64,000 nucleotides of DNA from Embiotoca jacksoni (GCA_022577435.1 JAKOON010000029.1:862501-926500), one strand, 5' to 3'; positions 32,901 through 46,207 are shown, numbered from the stretch's first letter. The notes: generated by a model not told the origin, from the letters alone. Numbers and translations: made by a program.

Positions 32901-34745
32901 AATTCAGGTGGAATTCAGCACGCGTTTCCAAACCTTTTTACCCTGATGGGACCTCTTTGTTCACACCGAGTAAACCGAGGACCCCAAAATAAATGACATA
33001 TTTTGTGGATAATTAATGTTTTATGCAATGCATGAAAAAAACATTACGTAAACGTTGCAGACCTGTTACTCTGATCACTCTTTAATCCACTCGCGCTGGC
33101 ATGGCTGCTGTCTGATCCGAGTACCTGAAGGCAACACGGGTCCATAATCTTGGGATCTCCATCAGGGTCCACTGCAGCCCAATGAACAAAAACAAAATAT
33201 TGCTGTACAGTGTTGTAATATATTTGTTTTGTTAATGCAGATTTTAAAAAATTGTGGCTGTAAAAAAACAACAACACTTCAGGACTTAATCGAGTCGGTC
33301 ACACGTGAAACGGAGCGTTTGGAGGACTTGATTCTTTTTTTTTTTTTTAATTTTAATCTTGGGATGAAACTCGTCTCTCGTACCTCAGCAGACCGAAGCG
33401 CTGCGGTTCGGTCGGTGTTTGAGTTTGCGCTTCGTTCTGAATCATGTCGGTCGTGTCGCGGCTCTCCGGAGGCGCTCGATTTCATTTTTTGCGTTCTTGT
33501 ATCTGAGGAATAAAAGTTATGCATGAGAGTTGGAAGGAAAAATCAACAACATTTTTATAAGAAAGGATGAGGAAGCCTTGATTTAGGTTACTGTGGTTTG
33601 GTGAAGCCGACAGGTGTGTGAATCCTCGTCAGAGAAGCGGGAACAGAACCGCTGTTTTCCCTCCTGCTGAGTCCCGACAGCCACTTTCAGCAGCCGGATG
33701 TGGTTCATCATGTTTTACCGTCCAGCGTCGTGGCCGATTTTTTAAAACCACATTTCCGTTCTCTGTACAACTCGTTGGTCCTCCACCTGTACAGTCACCA
33801 CTTTCAGGCTAATTAATTATAATCATGTAACGCCCACATGCTGATGCTGTACAGGTGTCTTCAATTTAAATAGCAAATTTCATAAATTAGGACTTGTTAA
33901 GCTGAAAAAAGATTTAGCCTCAATTAGCTTCGCTGAACAAAACAAGTTCTGCTTTCTAGTATAAGAAACTGTTTCTGATTTATATTTTTTGTCCAGTGCT
34001 TCATCGTGGTGGGAAAGCAGGACGTGGTCATCCATTGCTTTGTGGTATTAATGCGCAGCAGAGCCAGAAAGGGAGCATTTGTCGCCCCCTCTGGTCAGAC
34101 ATGGCTCCTCTCAAAGCTGGAAAAAAAAACAACAACCTTCAGGAGTGTCAAGAGACTCATTTATTTGAGGGCTTTTATCAACAACTTCACTCAGTTGTGA
34201 CACCAAAATGAGCTGAATGTTCGGCGTTGACTCGACCCGGAGCGAAGCTGTGCTCGACCTCCCGTAGGGTACACCGGCCACCAGTTGCCCCTCTCGGTCT
34301 CCCTTTTAAGTTCTCACTTTCATTTTTCCTTCTCGTGGACGAAGCCGGTCCCGAAGCGGCTCGGCGTCGGTCTGGCGGTGCTTTTACGGCCCGCGGTGGT
34401 TTTGATCGTCGGTCTCCCTGAAACCGGACGTTTAAGGCGATCGGCTCCGTCTGGAGGAGATGAACTTCCTCCTCCGTCAGAGAAGAAGTCTGACGACGAC
34501 CTCGAGTGCGGTTTTAATCAATTTCACCTTTCTTTTTTTTCCTTTCTTTTTCTGCCGCCTCGGCGGCGAGGCTGCTGGTTTATGTGAAATCATTTTCCCG
34601 CCTCTTGAGCTGATTCCTCTCTCTAAGGGCTGTTTCCTCGCTCAGACTTTTTGTTTTGTTTTTTTGCGATGATTGATTGTATTTAATGTTGCAGATACTT
34701 CGGTGTACATCAGTTTGTACAGCCTCTTCCTGTTTGTTTTTTTTG

Positions 34746-34777
34746 TGGGGGGTGGTGGTGGTGGTGGTGGTGGAGGG
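34746..34777 (+). repeat. (GGT)n repeat
   Basis: GGT triplets inside the presumed ccdc9 3'UTR, 180 bases before the poly(A) signal. Confidence 0.85.
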
Positions 34778-34953
34778 GATGTGTTCAGCTTGTTTTCATA
34801 AAATTATCAGAACTAGCATGAATCCAAAATGTTATCGAAGCTGTTGATGAAATAGAAATTGTCCACATCAGAGAGAGATGTTTGTACAGCTTTCCAAAAT
34901 GAAATGTAAAGCGCTCCGTTTGCTTTATCTGTTTATGTTCTTCTCGTTTAGCC

Positions 34954-34959
34954 AATAAA
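34954..34959 (+). terminator. Poly(A) signal, probable ccdc9 3' end
   Basis: AATAAA followed within 30 bases by a GT-rich stretch (TGTGTTTCTG ... GGTGTGACG). Earlier AATAAA motifs at 32897 and about 33510 could give shorter 3'UTRs. Confidence 0.45.
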
Positions 34960-35659
34960 TGTGTTTCTGACGCCTTTCGGTGTGACGACTTCTTTTCGTG
35001 CGAAGGAACACAGAAAAATCATCTTCAGCGTTTTACTCTGGAGACTTCTGGAATAACAAACGACCGCATGCTGTTCATTATTTGTTTCTGACTGCTGATG
35101 ATTTCATCCAGTGGAGCGTGTGAGCCGATAACCTCGCCGCTCCTCTGTTCATCCAGCACGAAGACGCGTGAATTGATTGTCCTGCTCACCGAGGCGGTGT
35201 GTCCGTGGAAGACGAGAAGAAGAAGAAGAAGAAGAAGCAACCAGAGAGCCGTGCTGTGTTTGAGTCTCGGGTTGTGACCTTGGCGGCTGCAGGACAGGAA
35301 GAAGAATGGCCTGCACTTCCTTCTATTCATCTTCCTGTTAGCAGAACATAATGGAGGGTAGAAATCCTCCCAGTTAATGCACAGCGCTTGTAGCCGGTTC
35401 TGTGGCTGCTGCCGTGTGACTCATCAGTGTAGGCAAAGCTTTCCTTCTTTTTATTTTGTCATGGTTTTGATCTCTTTTGTGGGCTCTGGCCAGCGGCCCT
35501 TGTGCAGATTTGGCGGGCTGGAGGAGGAAATCCGAGGCGGTGATCATCTGTGGATGAACGCTGCGCTGCATCCTGCATCTCTCCCATCTTCTGCTGCGGG
35601 ACGTTTCTCTCAAACTATGACCCAATCGTTGGGTGTTGCGTACTTTGAGCTCCTCCTCG

Positions 35660-35712
35660 TCAGAAGCTGCGTCAAGTCGGGCAGAGAAACGCGCAGCGGA
35701 GCCGGAAATGTG
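35660..35712 (+). other. inafm1: Candidate 5' noncoding exon of inafm1
   Basis: A CpG-containing stretch ends with a strong donor (ATGTG|GTGAGT at 35712/35713) about 760 bases upstream of the inafm1 start codon. Its 5' limit is not determined and no transcript evidence is available. Confidence 0.25.
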
Positions 35713-36219
35713 GTGAGTTTTCCTTCAGAATAAGAGTAAACTTTTTTTGTTTGTTTTCCTCTTAATGATCCAGTTAAGATTATGAAGAACATCTGTTTAA
35801 CGCAGTCTCGCTTTCACATGAAATGATGTACAGTTACAGATGTTTAAAATGACTGTGAAAACCCTTTTTGCTGATGGCTTCGTCTCCGTCGTTTACAGGA
35901 TAATTATTGTAACTCATCTCATCCAAATGAGGCAAACGTTAGTGCTGATTGCAGCAAGTGGGGCAATGTTATATTTCTATTTCAAGATATCGAACTGTGA
36001 GCCAAGTCTGTTAAAAATGATCAGCCCGTAATACAATTATAGCTTACCAACACAAAATCTTAAAGGGAAATAAAAGGCTACTTTAAATTTACAGGTTTCC
36101 TTACGTCTTTTTCTCCATATAATTGCGTACTTGACTGGTTTTAGTTTGAAAAGCCATACCAGAAACGCCTTCTTTCACCACAACCAGCTTGACTGGTCCC
36201 ATCCAGCTAATGCCAGGGG

Positions 36220-36477
36220 AAGCCTCCTTGAGTTCAGTCTGCCCGGTGCGCACGGAGGACTTGGAGGGCTCAGGGAGCTCCAGCATCCCAGCGACACGGC
36301 ACCGGAGGAGGCGGCGGGACCCTCGAGCAACTGCCCTGCGGGACCGGAGGAGGGGACAGCCCTGGAATCGAAAAGGAGGGGGGGGGGGGGCAGCAGTCTC
36401 TTCTGTCCAGACTTCAATGAACACACAACAGTCAGCAGAGGAAAAATCATTTGAAAGATTTCAGCCCTAATACCAAG
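36220..36477 (+). promoter_or_regulatory. inafm1: GC-rich 5' region of inafm1
   Basis: CpG-rich sequence with a G12-type run near 36378-36390, directly before the start codon. Frames open across it on both strands (about 36101-36576) look like GC-rich artefacts. It is probably 5'UTR or promoter. Confidence 0.4.
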
Positions 36478-36759
36478 ATGAAAGCGGCCAGCAGGCAAGC
36501 CACCATGACCGCGGAGAAGCTGAACGGGGACATGAACCGGAGGCCGAGCTATCCTGGCGAGCTGCGGGCCAAGCACGCCAACATGTCAAGTAAGATTTGG
36601 GTGAAAGTGGCGATGGCAATTGTTTATTTCCTCTGCGTTTCCGTGGCCGCGTTCATCCTGGTGATCTACTATGTGTTTGTCTGGTCACCGAACGACACGC
36701 GCAACATCACCAGCACGGAGGCACCGAACCGCACCGAGTGCGCACCGAGTCACGGATGA
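36478..36759 (+). CDS. inafm1: inafm1, InaF-motif single-pass membrane protein
   Basis: 93 residues in one exon, start MKAASRQATM, stop TGA at 36757-36759. A basic N-terminal half (about residues 20-42, RRPSYPGELRAKHA) precedes a single transmembrane helix at about residues 43-69, within which IVYFLCVSVAAFILVIYYVF matches human INAFM1 YFLCVSLAAVLLAVYYGL. Three N-X-T sequons follow the helix (N72, N76, N84), consistent with an outward-facing C-terminus. The family is named after Drosophila InaF, needed for TRP channel function; the vertebrate role is unclear. The open frame extends upstream without ATG to 36451, so 36478 is the first in-frame Met. Its position next to ccdc9 favours INAFM1 over the paralogue INAFM2. 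Confidence 0.88.
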   Translation: MKAASRQATMTAEKLNGDMNRRPSYPGELRAKHANMSSKIWVKVAMAIVYFLCVSVAAFILVIYYVFVWSPNDTRNITSTEAPNRTECAPSHG

Positions 36760-37027
36760 CTCGGTAAGCTACGGCAGTCACACGCGCACACGCTAGCCCA
36801 CATAGGTGACTGCACACACCGGACACGCGACTGCAGCGGAGGATGGATGTGAGAGGACGGAGAGCACGCAGAGACGAGACCGCATCCAGAGTTTGGGACG
36901 CTGCCTGAGGACCGAGGGAGGACCGAGAGGGCAAGTGATGCCTGGATGGATGCATCAATGTTCCGCATGCAGGATGCAGGTGGGGAGGGGAGGTTTTATT
37001 TTGTTGTTGGTTTTTTTCGTTTTTTAA

Positions 37028-37058
<31 letters not shown>

Positions 37059-37935
37059 GCTTGCTTTACCTGAACACCCAGTCCTAAGGTGTTTTGTTTT
37101 AATTTAATTTTTTTAGGAATATAGCATTTTCTTTTCTCAGAACTCGGACCCGCATAATTCTTACCTCGCTGTCTAATAAGAGAAAGCCTGATAAACATCG
37201 TACATAAAGGGGTGTTTTAGTCATACATGCATACATCCTTTCACTCATGGGTGGATTTGGAGAAAATGGGCCCCTGGGCATGGACATGCAAATTAAGGCC
37301 CCACACTCCTCCTGGACCCCCCCACCACCCCTTCCCAACAACCCCCCCCTCCCCGTGACATTTTGCAGGTAAAAGCAGACCTCTCTAAAAGCTGCTGCAG
37401 CTAATTCCAGTGTTTCGCAGCTTCTCAGTGGCGATGCAGAGAAGCTGTCCTGACCACAGCACGCCAACACGTCTGTGCCCAGATATGAATACAGCAAAGC
37501 ATAAAAAATATAGATTCAAAAAGGTTTTATCGATCTGTGTTGCAATGAAATGTATTGTAGTCGAGTTGTAATGATTAACTGATTACTCTGAACCACTTAA
37601 TACAGCAAAGCCCCCCCCCCCCCCCCATACACCCCTCCCCCCCTCCAACTGGGGACACTTGATTCCCCCCCTGATCCCCCTGAATTTTCCCGAGGAACAT
37701 CCCTCTACCAGATCTGGTGAACTTTAACAAGTAGAAAACCCTGAAGGAACACCGATCTGGAACTTCAGTCATTTTCCTCGAAACCACTGCCCTCAAACCT
37801 CAAAGATCCGTCTGCACCCACTCGGAAAACCTCTTCAAGAACCCTTGAAACTCCTCCAGGACGTCACTCTGAGATCCACTGCTCTGCACCGATGGAGACT
37901 TCTTTTTCACAACATGCCTGTCGAGGAACTGTTGA

Positions 37936-37985
37936 CTTTTCTTTCTTTCTTTCTTTCTTCCTTCCTTTCTTTCTTTCTTTCTTTC
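37936..37985 (+). repeat. (CTTT)n microsatellite
   Basis: About twelve CTTT units with two CTTC variants. Confidence 0.9.
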
Positions 37986-38782
37986 CACAGCAGGATGCTG
38001 TTTTTATTCAGGTATCTAGAGGAACTTAAAGCGATACTGTACTGTAGCAGAAGTAGCCTAAATTGTGATCTCTAGTAGTTCGTAGCTTTATGAAATGCAA
38101 GGCGATCACGCCGTGTACTCTCAGTAGTTGCAGCAACTTTACCTTTTTAGAGCAACGTTTGTCTTTCATCGCCTCACAGAAATGAGCATAAATATCCAGT
38201 GCTGTCTCACGTTTGTACCTCTTCTTGATGACATGGTTTGTTCACCTCACTTCCTGTTCATAATTTAGGCTACAATCCCTAAAATCTACTAGACTGTTTT
38301 ATTTTACAATGTAGCCTTGATAATTTACTAATATGGTATGATAAACTATGCATTTATTCCACGTATGCGTGTCGTTATTCTCACCGCTGTCGACAGATGA
38401 GGAAAAGCAGACGGCGGTGGAGGCTGTGTTTCTTCCTCTGGAAAGGCCAAGCTGACATCAGCCGAGTGCTGTTCGGCGTCTAAAACCTTTCTGTTTGTGT
38501 AAATCAACTCCGTTCCCGACGTCAACTTTCTGTACACAAATCAGTGCTGCGAGATTCTCCAAAATTACACAGAAATGAGAGTTGCGTAAGAACATTTACC
38601 GTCTCCAGCAAAAAGACAGCTGCTCGGTCTTCTCCTCGACCGCTGACGTCCACTGACCTTTTATCTAATTAGCGTGCCGCGGTAACTTGAAGAGTGTCCT
38701 TGAAGGCTTCTCTGACGGGTGAACCTCAGAAGTTCCTCAGTACAGTAACGAGGAGAGGACGCAGGCGCACGTCTGGTTTAAT

Positions 38783-38843
38783 GAGAGAAAAACTCCCAAC
38801 ATGCTGTTTATCTTTAAAGTAAGATGTTGGGAGTTTTTCTCTC
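38783..38843. repeat. Perfect 20-bp inverted repeat (hairpin)
   Basis: Arms 38783-38802 and 38824-38843 are exact reverse complements (gagagaaaaactcccaacat and its complement), separated by 21 bases. Pairing stops at both ends of the arms. Confidence 0.9.
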
Positions 38844-39499
38844 TTTCTTTGTTTTAGAAGAAGTTCAATTTTCTTCTCCAAACACTGCTCAGAAAACAGT
38901 GTTTACCTTCTCAATCAAGCTGATAAGTAGTTCTGTATCATCACCTACTGACTGTGATAGTGCTATTTTATTCTGAAGCACAAATCTGATGTCTAAGATA
39001 ATTTTTTATTACAGTATTCGATCTTTAGATCTGAGTAGAAAAAAAACATCAATATGGATTCAAATACAATTAAAATGCACTATATACACTAATTCAAATA
39101 TGACTTATTTCATGTTTATGTGTATTGGGACATGAATATAGCATGAAGTGATGTGATACACCACAGTATTTATCACCTAATTTTAAATGACCATGAGTCT
39201 GTGAAATACATATTACTGTGCAACAAATACATAAAGGGGCAGCACAAACACAAATTCAACAATACATAACAACACAAAGCTCTGACCTCAACAACAACAT
39301 ACAAATATAAAGACACCATCAAGGAAGAGGCAGCAGATGATCTATGACCACACAATCACTCTTTTCAAACCCTTTCAACCGATTGCGCCTCCAATACATT
39401 TTCCATTAATTCACCTCATTACGTCTCCTGAGGACCGAATCCTGGAGCCCTCTTCAGGTTTAAAGGAAGACGTTTCAACTGTAAATGATATGACAGCTG

Positions 39500-39850
39500 T
39501 GTGAAAACTTTACCTGTAGTTTCACTGCACACGTATACGATTGTATCATCTGCATTTAATTTAAAACCGGCTCCACTGACCTGATTCTGGGAAGTCATTT
39601 ATTATAAACTGATGAGAAGTGGACCAAGAGCAGAACCCTGCTTTAGTCTTTGAAGATCATCAATGATAACACACTTTTCACAATTAGAAAGGTCAAATTC
39701 AAACCACTGTAAAGTTTTATTTGAGAACTGATGGGACAGTTTATGAATAAGAGGATTATGATTTATTGTGTGAAATGGCTTTTCAAGATCCAGAAAAGCT
39801 GCTCGGATTACATCACCTTTATTGACTAACGTTGTTCTATCAAAAAGCAA
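39500..39850 (-). mobile_element. Degenerate non-LTR retrotransposon (LINE) reverse transcriptase fragment
   Basis: On the minus strand the frame from 39850 reads AFLDLEKPFHTINHNPLIHK (RT motif A region), then a W-F stretch and LKQGSALGPLLISL (motif B region) before a stop. A frame change then gives INDF, and NADDTIVYV (the catalytic YADD-type motif C) at about 39558-39540. The layout is that of CR1/L2/Rex1-like LINEs. Stops, at least one frameshift and loss of both ends make it inactive. Confidence 0.8.
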
Positions 39851-42800
39851 TTAGCAATCTCCGTCGAACAATACGGGCAGAAGACGAGCAATGGATGTAA
39901 ATAATTGATGCCGCAGATGCAGCAGGAAAATTATCACAAAATTATCATCCACCACTTCAGAAACCCAGAATTTAACCACCAGGAGTCACAACTGCAGTCC
40001 TGGAACATGTGAGCTAACTAGATAAAGCTAAAGATGTCTTCAAGTATAAAGATCATTTTAAGTTTAACGCATGGTTTCGTGTGCTGACATTTTAGTATAA
40101 ATACTGACTGGTTAGTGATCAAATTCCTCCAAAAAAAAAATCGACCAAGACTGGAACATCCCAAATTGGTCAACTAATATGTGATGTTTTAAGATGAATA
40201 AAAAAAAAATCTAAAATTCATTACAGTTTTCTGACGAACTTTATTTCATATTTCTAAACACAACTGTATTGAAATCCTCAGCTGAGGAACACATTGATTA
40301 TCTAAATTTCTCCTTTAAAATAGACTCAAACAAATGCCAGATTGTATTTGATACTACTCCCTGATATGAAGATGATAACTCATTCTGTCCTTTTTAACCA
40401 GCATATGCTCTGAATTAAATATAGAAGTGAACATGAGGCCAATAAGTACAAAGATGGTTTCCAGCCAAGTTCCTCTCCTCACCTTTCTCACACACACACA
40501 CAAAACCTCGTCAGAGTTTGCTGGTATTATTTGTAATAGCTCATCACAAATCACTGAGTCCCAGTGCCTCCTTCGATCAATAATTAAATGAGCAGCTCAA
40601 GTTGTCAGCAGTCGTCCTTCCTCGCCGGCTGCAGCAGGTACGACCCGCCGACAAGCCTGCCGTGACTCAGCACAACTCGCCGTCCTGTCCCGACTGCAGC
40701 ACCAACAAATAACAAACACTCTGCAGCCATTTACACCTTTCTTTCAGCCGCTGGAGTCCCCCACCTCTCCGTCTTCAAAATGAGCAGGCCAGATGGAAAA
40801 GTACGAAAATCTGAATCTATTTGTCAAATTTGAAGCTGCTCGGAAATTTTAAAACTAAATGTGGTTAAGTTGAAGATGTTTTAAATCAATTCTTCGCTGA
40901 TCCTTAAAAGGAGGCTCTTCAAATGGAAGGTTTTTCACTTCAAACGTGTCTGACTAAAGCACAGATTAGAATCACGTCTGAGAATTAAAACATGAGGAAT
41001 CAGAGGAGCGGTTTTAAGATTTGAGGCCGTTTTTTTTTTTTTCTAATTCTACTGACTAATACACGGATTAATTCATTTGTGCCTCTGAGACTCCACACAA
41101 AACTTCATGTTGACTGACATCATTTTAAAGGAATTGGCAGGTCGGAGCATCTGTAATTTCACGATATCAAGCGATCAACAGACTCTTTCTTACTCTCTTT
41201 ATTTCCAAAGCTGGAGCCTCTAACAACACGAGTGCACAAATCACATCCTTCACTCCTTCTGAGAAAACGAGCCTGTGGTGTCAGGCACCATTAGCACCGC
41301 AAGCATGACTCACATATTTGTTCCTTTTTTCGATTTTTGAAAGGCTAATAAAGAAAGCCAAGGGCAGCTATTACAAGTCTGGAGTCCCTGTGGTATTCCC
41401 GAACACAGACCAGCCGGTTCACGGGGTTTTAATGGTGTTTTTGTCCGTTTGAAAGCAGCTGAGGTTTTTGTCAGTTCGAGGAAGCTCCAGGAAGAAGACT
41501 CTGGTGGTTTCCTGTCCCGGGCCCCTGCAGAAGATGTGCGGTCACACTGATGGCTTCTTCTGAACCACAACACCATCCGAGATCTTTAATTTATCTGTTT
41601 TCTTCTGTGAAGATATTTCTCCTGCTTCTTTATCAAATACAAATGAGAAAGAAAAGACGAGGAAGTTGTGAGCCAGGTTAAAACCTTGAATTTTATAAGA
41701 CAAATCGTATTCATGGGGGGAAAAAAAAGAAGCATATTGGAGATTGAGGTGAGCAGTTATAGGTAGTGTGACTCAGTCCAGCTGAGTAAAGGTTGGAAAC
41801 TCTGAAAAAACAGTAGAAAAAAAAATCATGAAATGCCACAGACTGTTTTTCAACTTCTCTTTCCTGACAAGGGTTCTTACCCACAGCCTGAGCACCGCTG
41901 CTTTTCGTATCTCATACTAGCCTCAGGTCATTGCTGCACCTGGGCCCATTTTGTTCTGCATTAGTATTTTATTTACTTTCACAGAAGTCGCACAAGGATA
42001 CAAATTTATAACACGACACCGCAGAGGATAAAAAGTGATTTCTTGTGCATGAACTCGTGTGAGGGCACGAGGGAGTGTTAACTGACTGAATCAACACAAA
42101 GCTGATTTCCATTTGCGTCCTCCGGTCTGCAACGTGACAGGATGTGTTTCAGGCCGAACGTCGCGTCGGACAGAAGCAGCTGCAGCTCACGGTGTGAACG
42201 AACATCAGCTGAGGTAAATGACATGTTTACAGGAGCTGACAGAAGAAGGACGAAGACTGTAAAAGATTCCTTCATATCTAACATCGTGTATTCATCTGAC
42301 TGGTACCACTAATACACTGGAGAACCACAAATATTTTAAAAAGCAAAGCAGTCACAGAGAAAAATACAATCAGAAGGGTAAAAAGTTCCTTAAAACGAGC
42401 CAATTAATGTCATATTACGTTTTTCTCTCTGATTCTGAGATCATTTGGATGTTTTGGTCATGATATTTACCATTTATTTCAAGATCGGTGTATCAGGATG
42501 GACATTTTTTGCAGTGTAAGAGGTGATTTGAAGGACGGGGGCTGCTGCTTCTCTTCAGGCACGTTGGTTTAAAGCCAATTCGCTTCTGGCTTAAAGCTGT
42601 AAAAGGGCAGATTTTAATGTAAGCCGGAGGTTCATCATCCAAAGGTCACACGAGTGACGAGCATTTTATCGACAGTAAATCATACTTTGTATAATCAGAA
42701 GTTTAATTCTGTTGTCGGTGATGTGTTAAGTATTTTGAACTGTACCAAAACTGATTAAATTATAGCATGTTTTGTGACTTTTGCACATTTTAATAGCTCT

Positions 42801-43666
42801 AATACATCTTGCAGAAACACAGTTCTTATTTTCTTCCTGATATTTTACTTATATGACTATTTCAACAAATATAATTTGTATTTTATTGGAGACTGAGCTG
42901 ACAATAGTAAGACTTGATTAACGTCTGATTTTATGGGTTTATATTTCCGATCTTCAGGCAATAAAACCTGAAATTAATGAGGTATGATGAAACAGGCCAG
43001 ACCATATTTTAGAGTGGATTCCCTCCCTCCTTTTCACCACGTTTGTCCGATACACTTGACCTCCTGTTAAAGTAATTAGCCAGCCGGTGATCACGGGCAG
43101 GATTGATGATGTAACCTGCTCTGTACCATCCAATCGGGGATTTCATTACTTTAGAGGAGGCTGGGAACCAGTCAGGCCGCTCGGCAAACTGCTGAGCGGT
43201 GGAGCAGAACAATTTATTAAAGAGTTTCCTGTTCGAGCAGTTTGGTCCAAAGTGTTTCACATTTTAATCACAGTCAGGCCGATAACCTCAGTTTACCCTG
43301 TGATATTTAAAATGAAGTCATGTTTATACAAAAATAAGGGACTTTTCATGGAGGATGTTATAGATTTAGTCAATGTGACTCCTTTACCTTTTGACCTTTA
43401 ATATGACCTTTATTGAAACAGGCAGTTCACATCCAAAGAAATGCATATTCACAATAACAGCAATGGAAATAAAGAAATTATGTTCAGCCGCAAAAATCAA
43501 GAAACCCAAAATGAACAGGCAGAAAAGAAAGTTGGACTAAGTAGCAGGAATTTTAAAGGACAAACGTGATTCAAAAGTCAACACACGGTGAATATAGATA
43601 TACAGGAAACATATTGAATGTCACAAAATAAACGTGACAAGCTGCGAGTATCGCTGGTTCAGCAAA

Positions 43667-43688
43667 CCCCCCCCCCCCCCCCCCCCCC
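43667..43688 (+). repeat. C22 homopolymer
   Basis: Uninterrupted run of 22 C. Confidence 0.95.
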
Positions 43689-44854
43689 TGCACAAATAAA
43701 GACTGGAAATAAACTCAGAGAAGGAATCAGCAGTTTCAGCACTCTGAGAAAGAAATGCTGTTTCTGAAGATTTACTAAATTAATCAAAATGAACCGTCTC
43801 TCACATGCATTGTTTTAAAATCACGGAGCAGTAATATCATGTAAATAATTATTTACTCTCAAGGTGTCATTTTAAGGTCAAACTTTAATAAACTCATTGG
43901 AACATGCTCAGTAATTTCATGAACATTTCCTTTCTGTGCCGACTGGAAATACAAATATGGGCGGAGGAAACCTGGTGAAAGCTCAGATTGAAAACTTACT
44001 GCTTAATATTGAATGCTCATCTTGAGGATTTGCTTATGATCAAATTAAATTTCACTTCACCTGGATTTTTAGAAATGGCCTTTGTGTTTTTAAATTTATG
44101 GAAAAGGAGACAAAATTATGAATTAAACTCTCATACTTTGGTTTCTCTGATGACAATCAATGTATTCACTTCTTAAATCTGACACGTGGCGTGAATCGAA
44201 GCATGCATGTGGAATTTATGGTAATTTTTGTATGATTTGGGTTCATTTGTGTAAAGCTGTTTGGTTTGATTTGAATTGTTGGATATGCCGAATGTTCTGT
44301 GTTGTGCCGCGAACAAATCACAATGATTTTGATTCACGTGTGAGGAACAAAAATTCAACTTCGTTGGCCTTCACTCATTAAACTGAGACAGTTCAACCTT
44401 CTCAAGAGACACTGGACATCTTCCTGCTTAGAAACCACAGAGCAAGACATCACAGAGCAGTATGTGTGTTTGATCACTAGAGGCCAGTGTTGTACAAATT
44501 AAACTGTAGGAATAATGTACTGCCTTTTATAGTGACATTGTAAATATTGTAATCAAGATATAAGATTACTTTAGTCAACAAAGTGATAACGTTTAGCAGC
44601 AGACAGGTTAATTAGCTGATTATGCAAATTAACTTTTGGCCATCTTAAAAATGTATGTTGTCGTCATTGATTAAACAAAAACACATGGTAGATGTGTTTT
44701 CTGTCTTCCTTTTTGTTTTTCTTCAGTTAGTGGTAAAATATTCACACCCTTTATATAACCTAAGTAAAAGTAGCAGTTCCTATAAATTCTCCATTAAATG
44801 TATAAATTGACTTTTGTAGCATTTAGTATCATCAGCAAAATCTCATTATCGCAT

Positions 44855-44922
44855 CATATAATGTAAATCATGTAAATTTCCCCACTGCGGGACAAATAAA
44901 GGTTTATCTTATCTTATAAGAT
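44855..44922 (+). mobile_element. Probable LINE/SINE 3' tail
   Basis: The text aatttccccactgcgggac, aaataaaggttta and a short TTATC repeat resemble the 3' terminus I recall for teleost CR1/L2-type elements, which end in a short tandem tail. Only the tail is present. Confidence 0.45.
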
Positions 44923-45743
44923 TAAAAAAATTAGTGAAACTGAAAGTATTTAAAATGTTACATGAATCTATTTGATCATTATTACTGAGAAGCATTTTAC
45001 TGTTGTAGCAGGTAAAACTAATTGTAATGATACTTGTGTAGTTTAATATCAATAAGTACATCAAAATGTTTAGGATCATCACATGTCTGACGTGGAAAAT
45101 AACCTGCTGGTGACCAATAAATAAAGCACTGCTTGGTTGAATCTGTCTGCAGCTCTGTGCAGATTTAAAAATAAAACAGCTGTTCACGGTGAAATCACAA
45201 ACAGTAGTTTACAAGAAGCACTGAATGCAGCAGTATTTCACTCTGCCTGTCCCTGTGTTGATTGAGTGAGCCTGGACACGGTCAATAAAGTCTCGTTGAC
45301 CTACAAATGAAGAGGAGTTTGTTGGGTTGTTAAATGTAATAAGTGATTCCTGGATTCTTTTTATTTATTTATTTTCTTCTACAGGGTTTCTGTGACCTTT
45401 TTAATAAAAAAAATAAATAAATAATAAATTCAATACCTTTTTCTTAGGCACAGTGGGATGGCAAATAAACAATAGAGGCCACAATTATTAATTTACTGAT
45501 ATTTGTGTCACATGTGTGTGTAAATGATAATAATTATATAATACAATGAATAAATAATCAAAGGTGACGTATACAGACTGTCTTGAACAGGGCCTCCTGA
45601 TGGACGGGGTCATACCGGGGTCAAAGCCTACATTAAAAAAAAAAAAAAAAAAAAAAAAATCGATTTAAAACGTCGGCTATCACACCTTCTGGTAAATGTC
45701 ACAACCTCCAAAAGCCAATGAAAGTTTTGTTTTTGTCCATAAA

Positions 45744-45772
45744 AACAACAACAACAACAACAACAACAACAG
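45744..45772 (+). repeat. (CAA)n microsatellite
   Basis: About nine CAA units, preceded 85 bases earlier by a run of about 29 A (45631-45659). Confidence 0.9.
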
Positions 45773-45814
45773 GATCTGTTTGTGTAAACAAGCCTAAAGT
45801 CAAATAACAAACTC

Positions 45815-45909
45815 ATGAATATTAATGAGGCCCTGCGGAGTCTCGCGGCGGCCCGGCGCGGATTCGGTTTCCATGGTTGCTTCCCTGCAGTGTCCCGGAT
45901 GTACTATTG

Positions 45910-45940
<31 letters not shown>

Positions 45941-46180
45941 CCCCCCCTCCCCCACGCGTTTCAACATGGCGTCGGGAAAGTGAGACTTCGGCTAGATGTA
46001 TCACAGTTTGCCCAAAAGTTAGCCCCGCTCCTGCTCTTCTGATCTCTGGAAAGCCCGTCACCAAAACGTTTTCCTCGGACTTCCTCCCGGTGAGTAAAAA
46101 GTAACGTCTGGTTTTAAGAACTCAAGTTATGAGCGCGCTTAGCTTGTTGGCGCGTCCGGCGGCTAACGTTAGCCACCGCG
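45815..46180 (+). promoter_or_regulatory. CpG-rich promoter with noncoding exon (donor at 46089)
   Basis: A locally GC- and CpG-rich segment with a (CT)n run (45910-45938), an ATGGCG motif in YY1-like context at 45965-45970, and a strong donor CCCG|GTGAGT at 46089/46090. The ATG in that motif opens only a five-codon upstream frame. It could be a distal first exon of pak4, 15 kb upstream of its coding exons, or a separate transcript. Confidence 0.45.
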
Positions 46181-46207
46181 GGAAGGAGACCACAACAAAC
46201 AACAACC

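Larger units (their letters stand above)
36760..45800. other. inafm1 3' flank and intergenic DNA
   Basis: About 9 kb. It begins with inafm1 3'UTR whose end I cannot place, because no AATAAA occurs nearby. Remaining contents are a T-rich run (37027-37051), (CTTT)n, a hairpin, a broken LINE, a LINE-like tail, a C22 run and AT-rich unique sequence. An AATAAA at about 45287 with GT-rich downstream sequence has no assigned transcript. Confidence 0.55.

Noticed and set aside
36101..36576. Antisense frames over the inafm1 5' region
   Set aside because: GC-rich shadow frames. Inafm1 on the plus strand explains the region.
43087..43401. 104-codon plus frame starting MITGRIDDVTC
   Set aside because: Looks like ordinary sequence, but no family is recognised and an equally long antisense frame overlaps it. 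Insufficient support.
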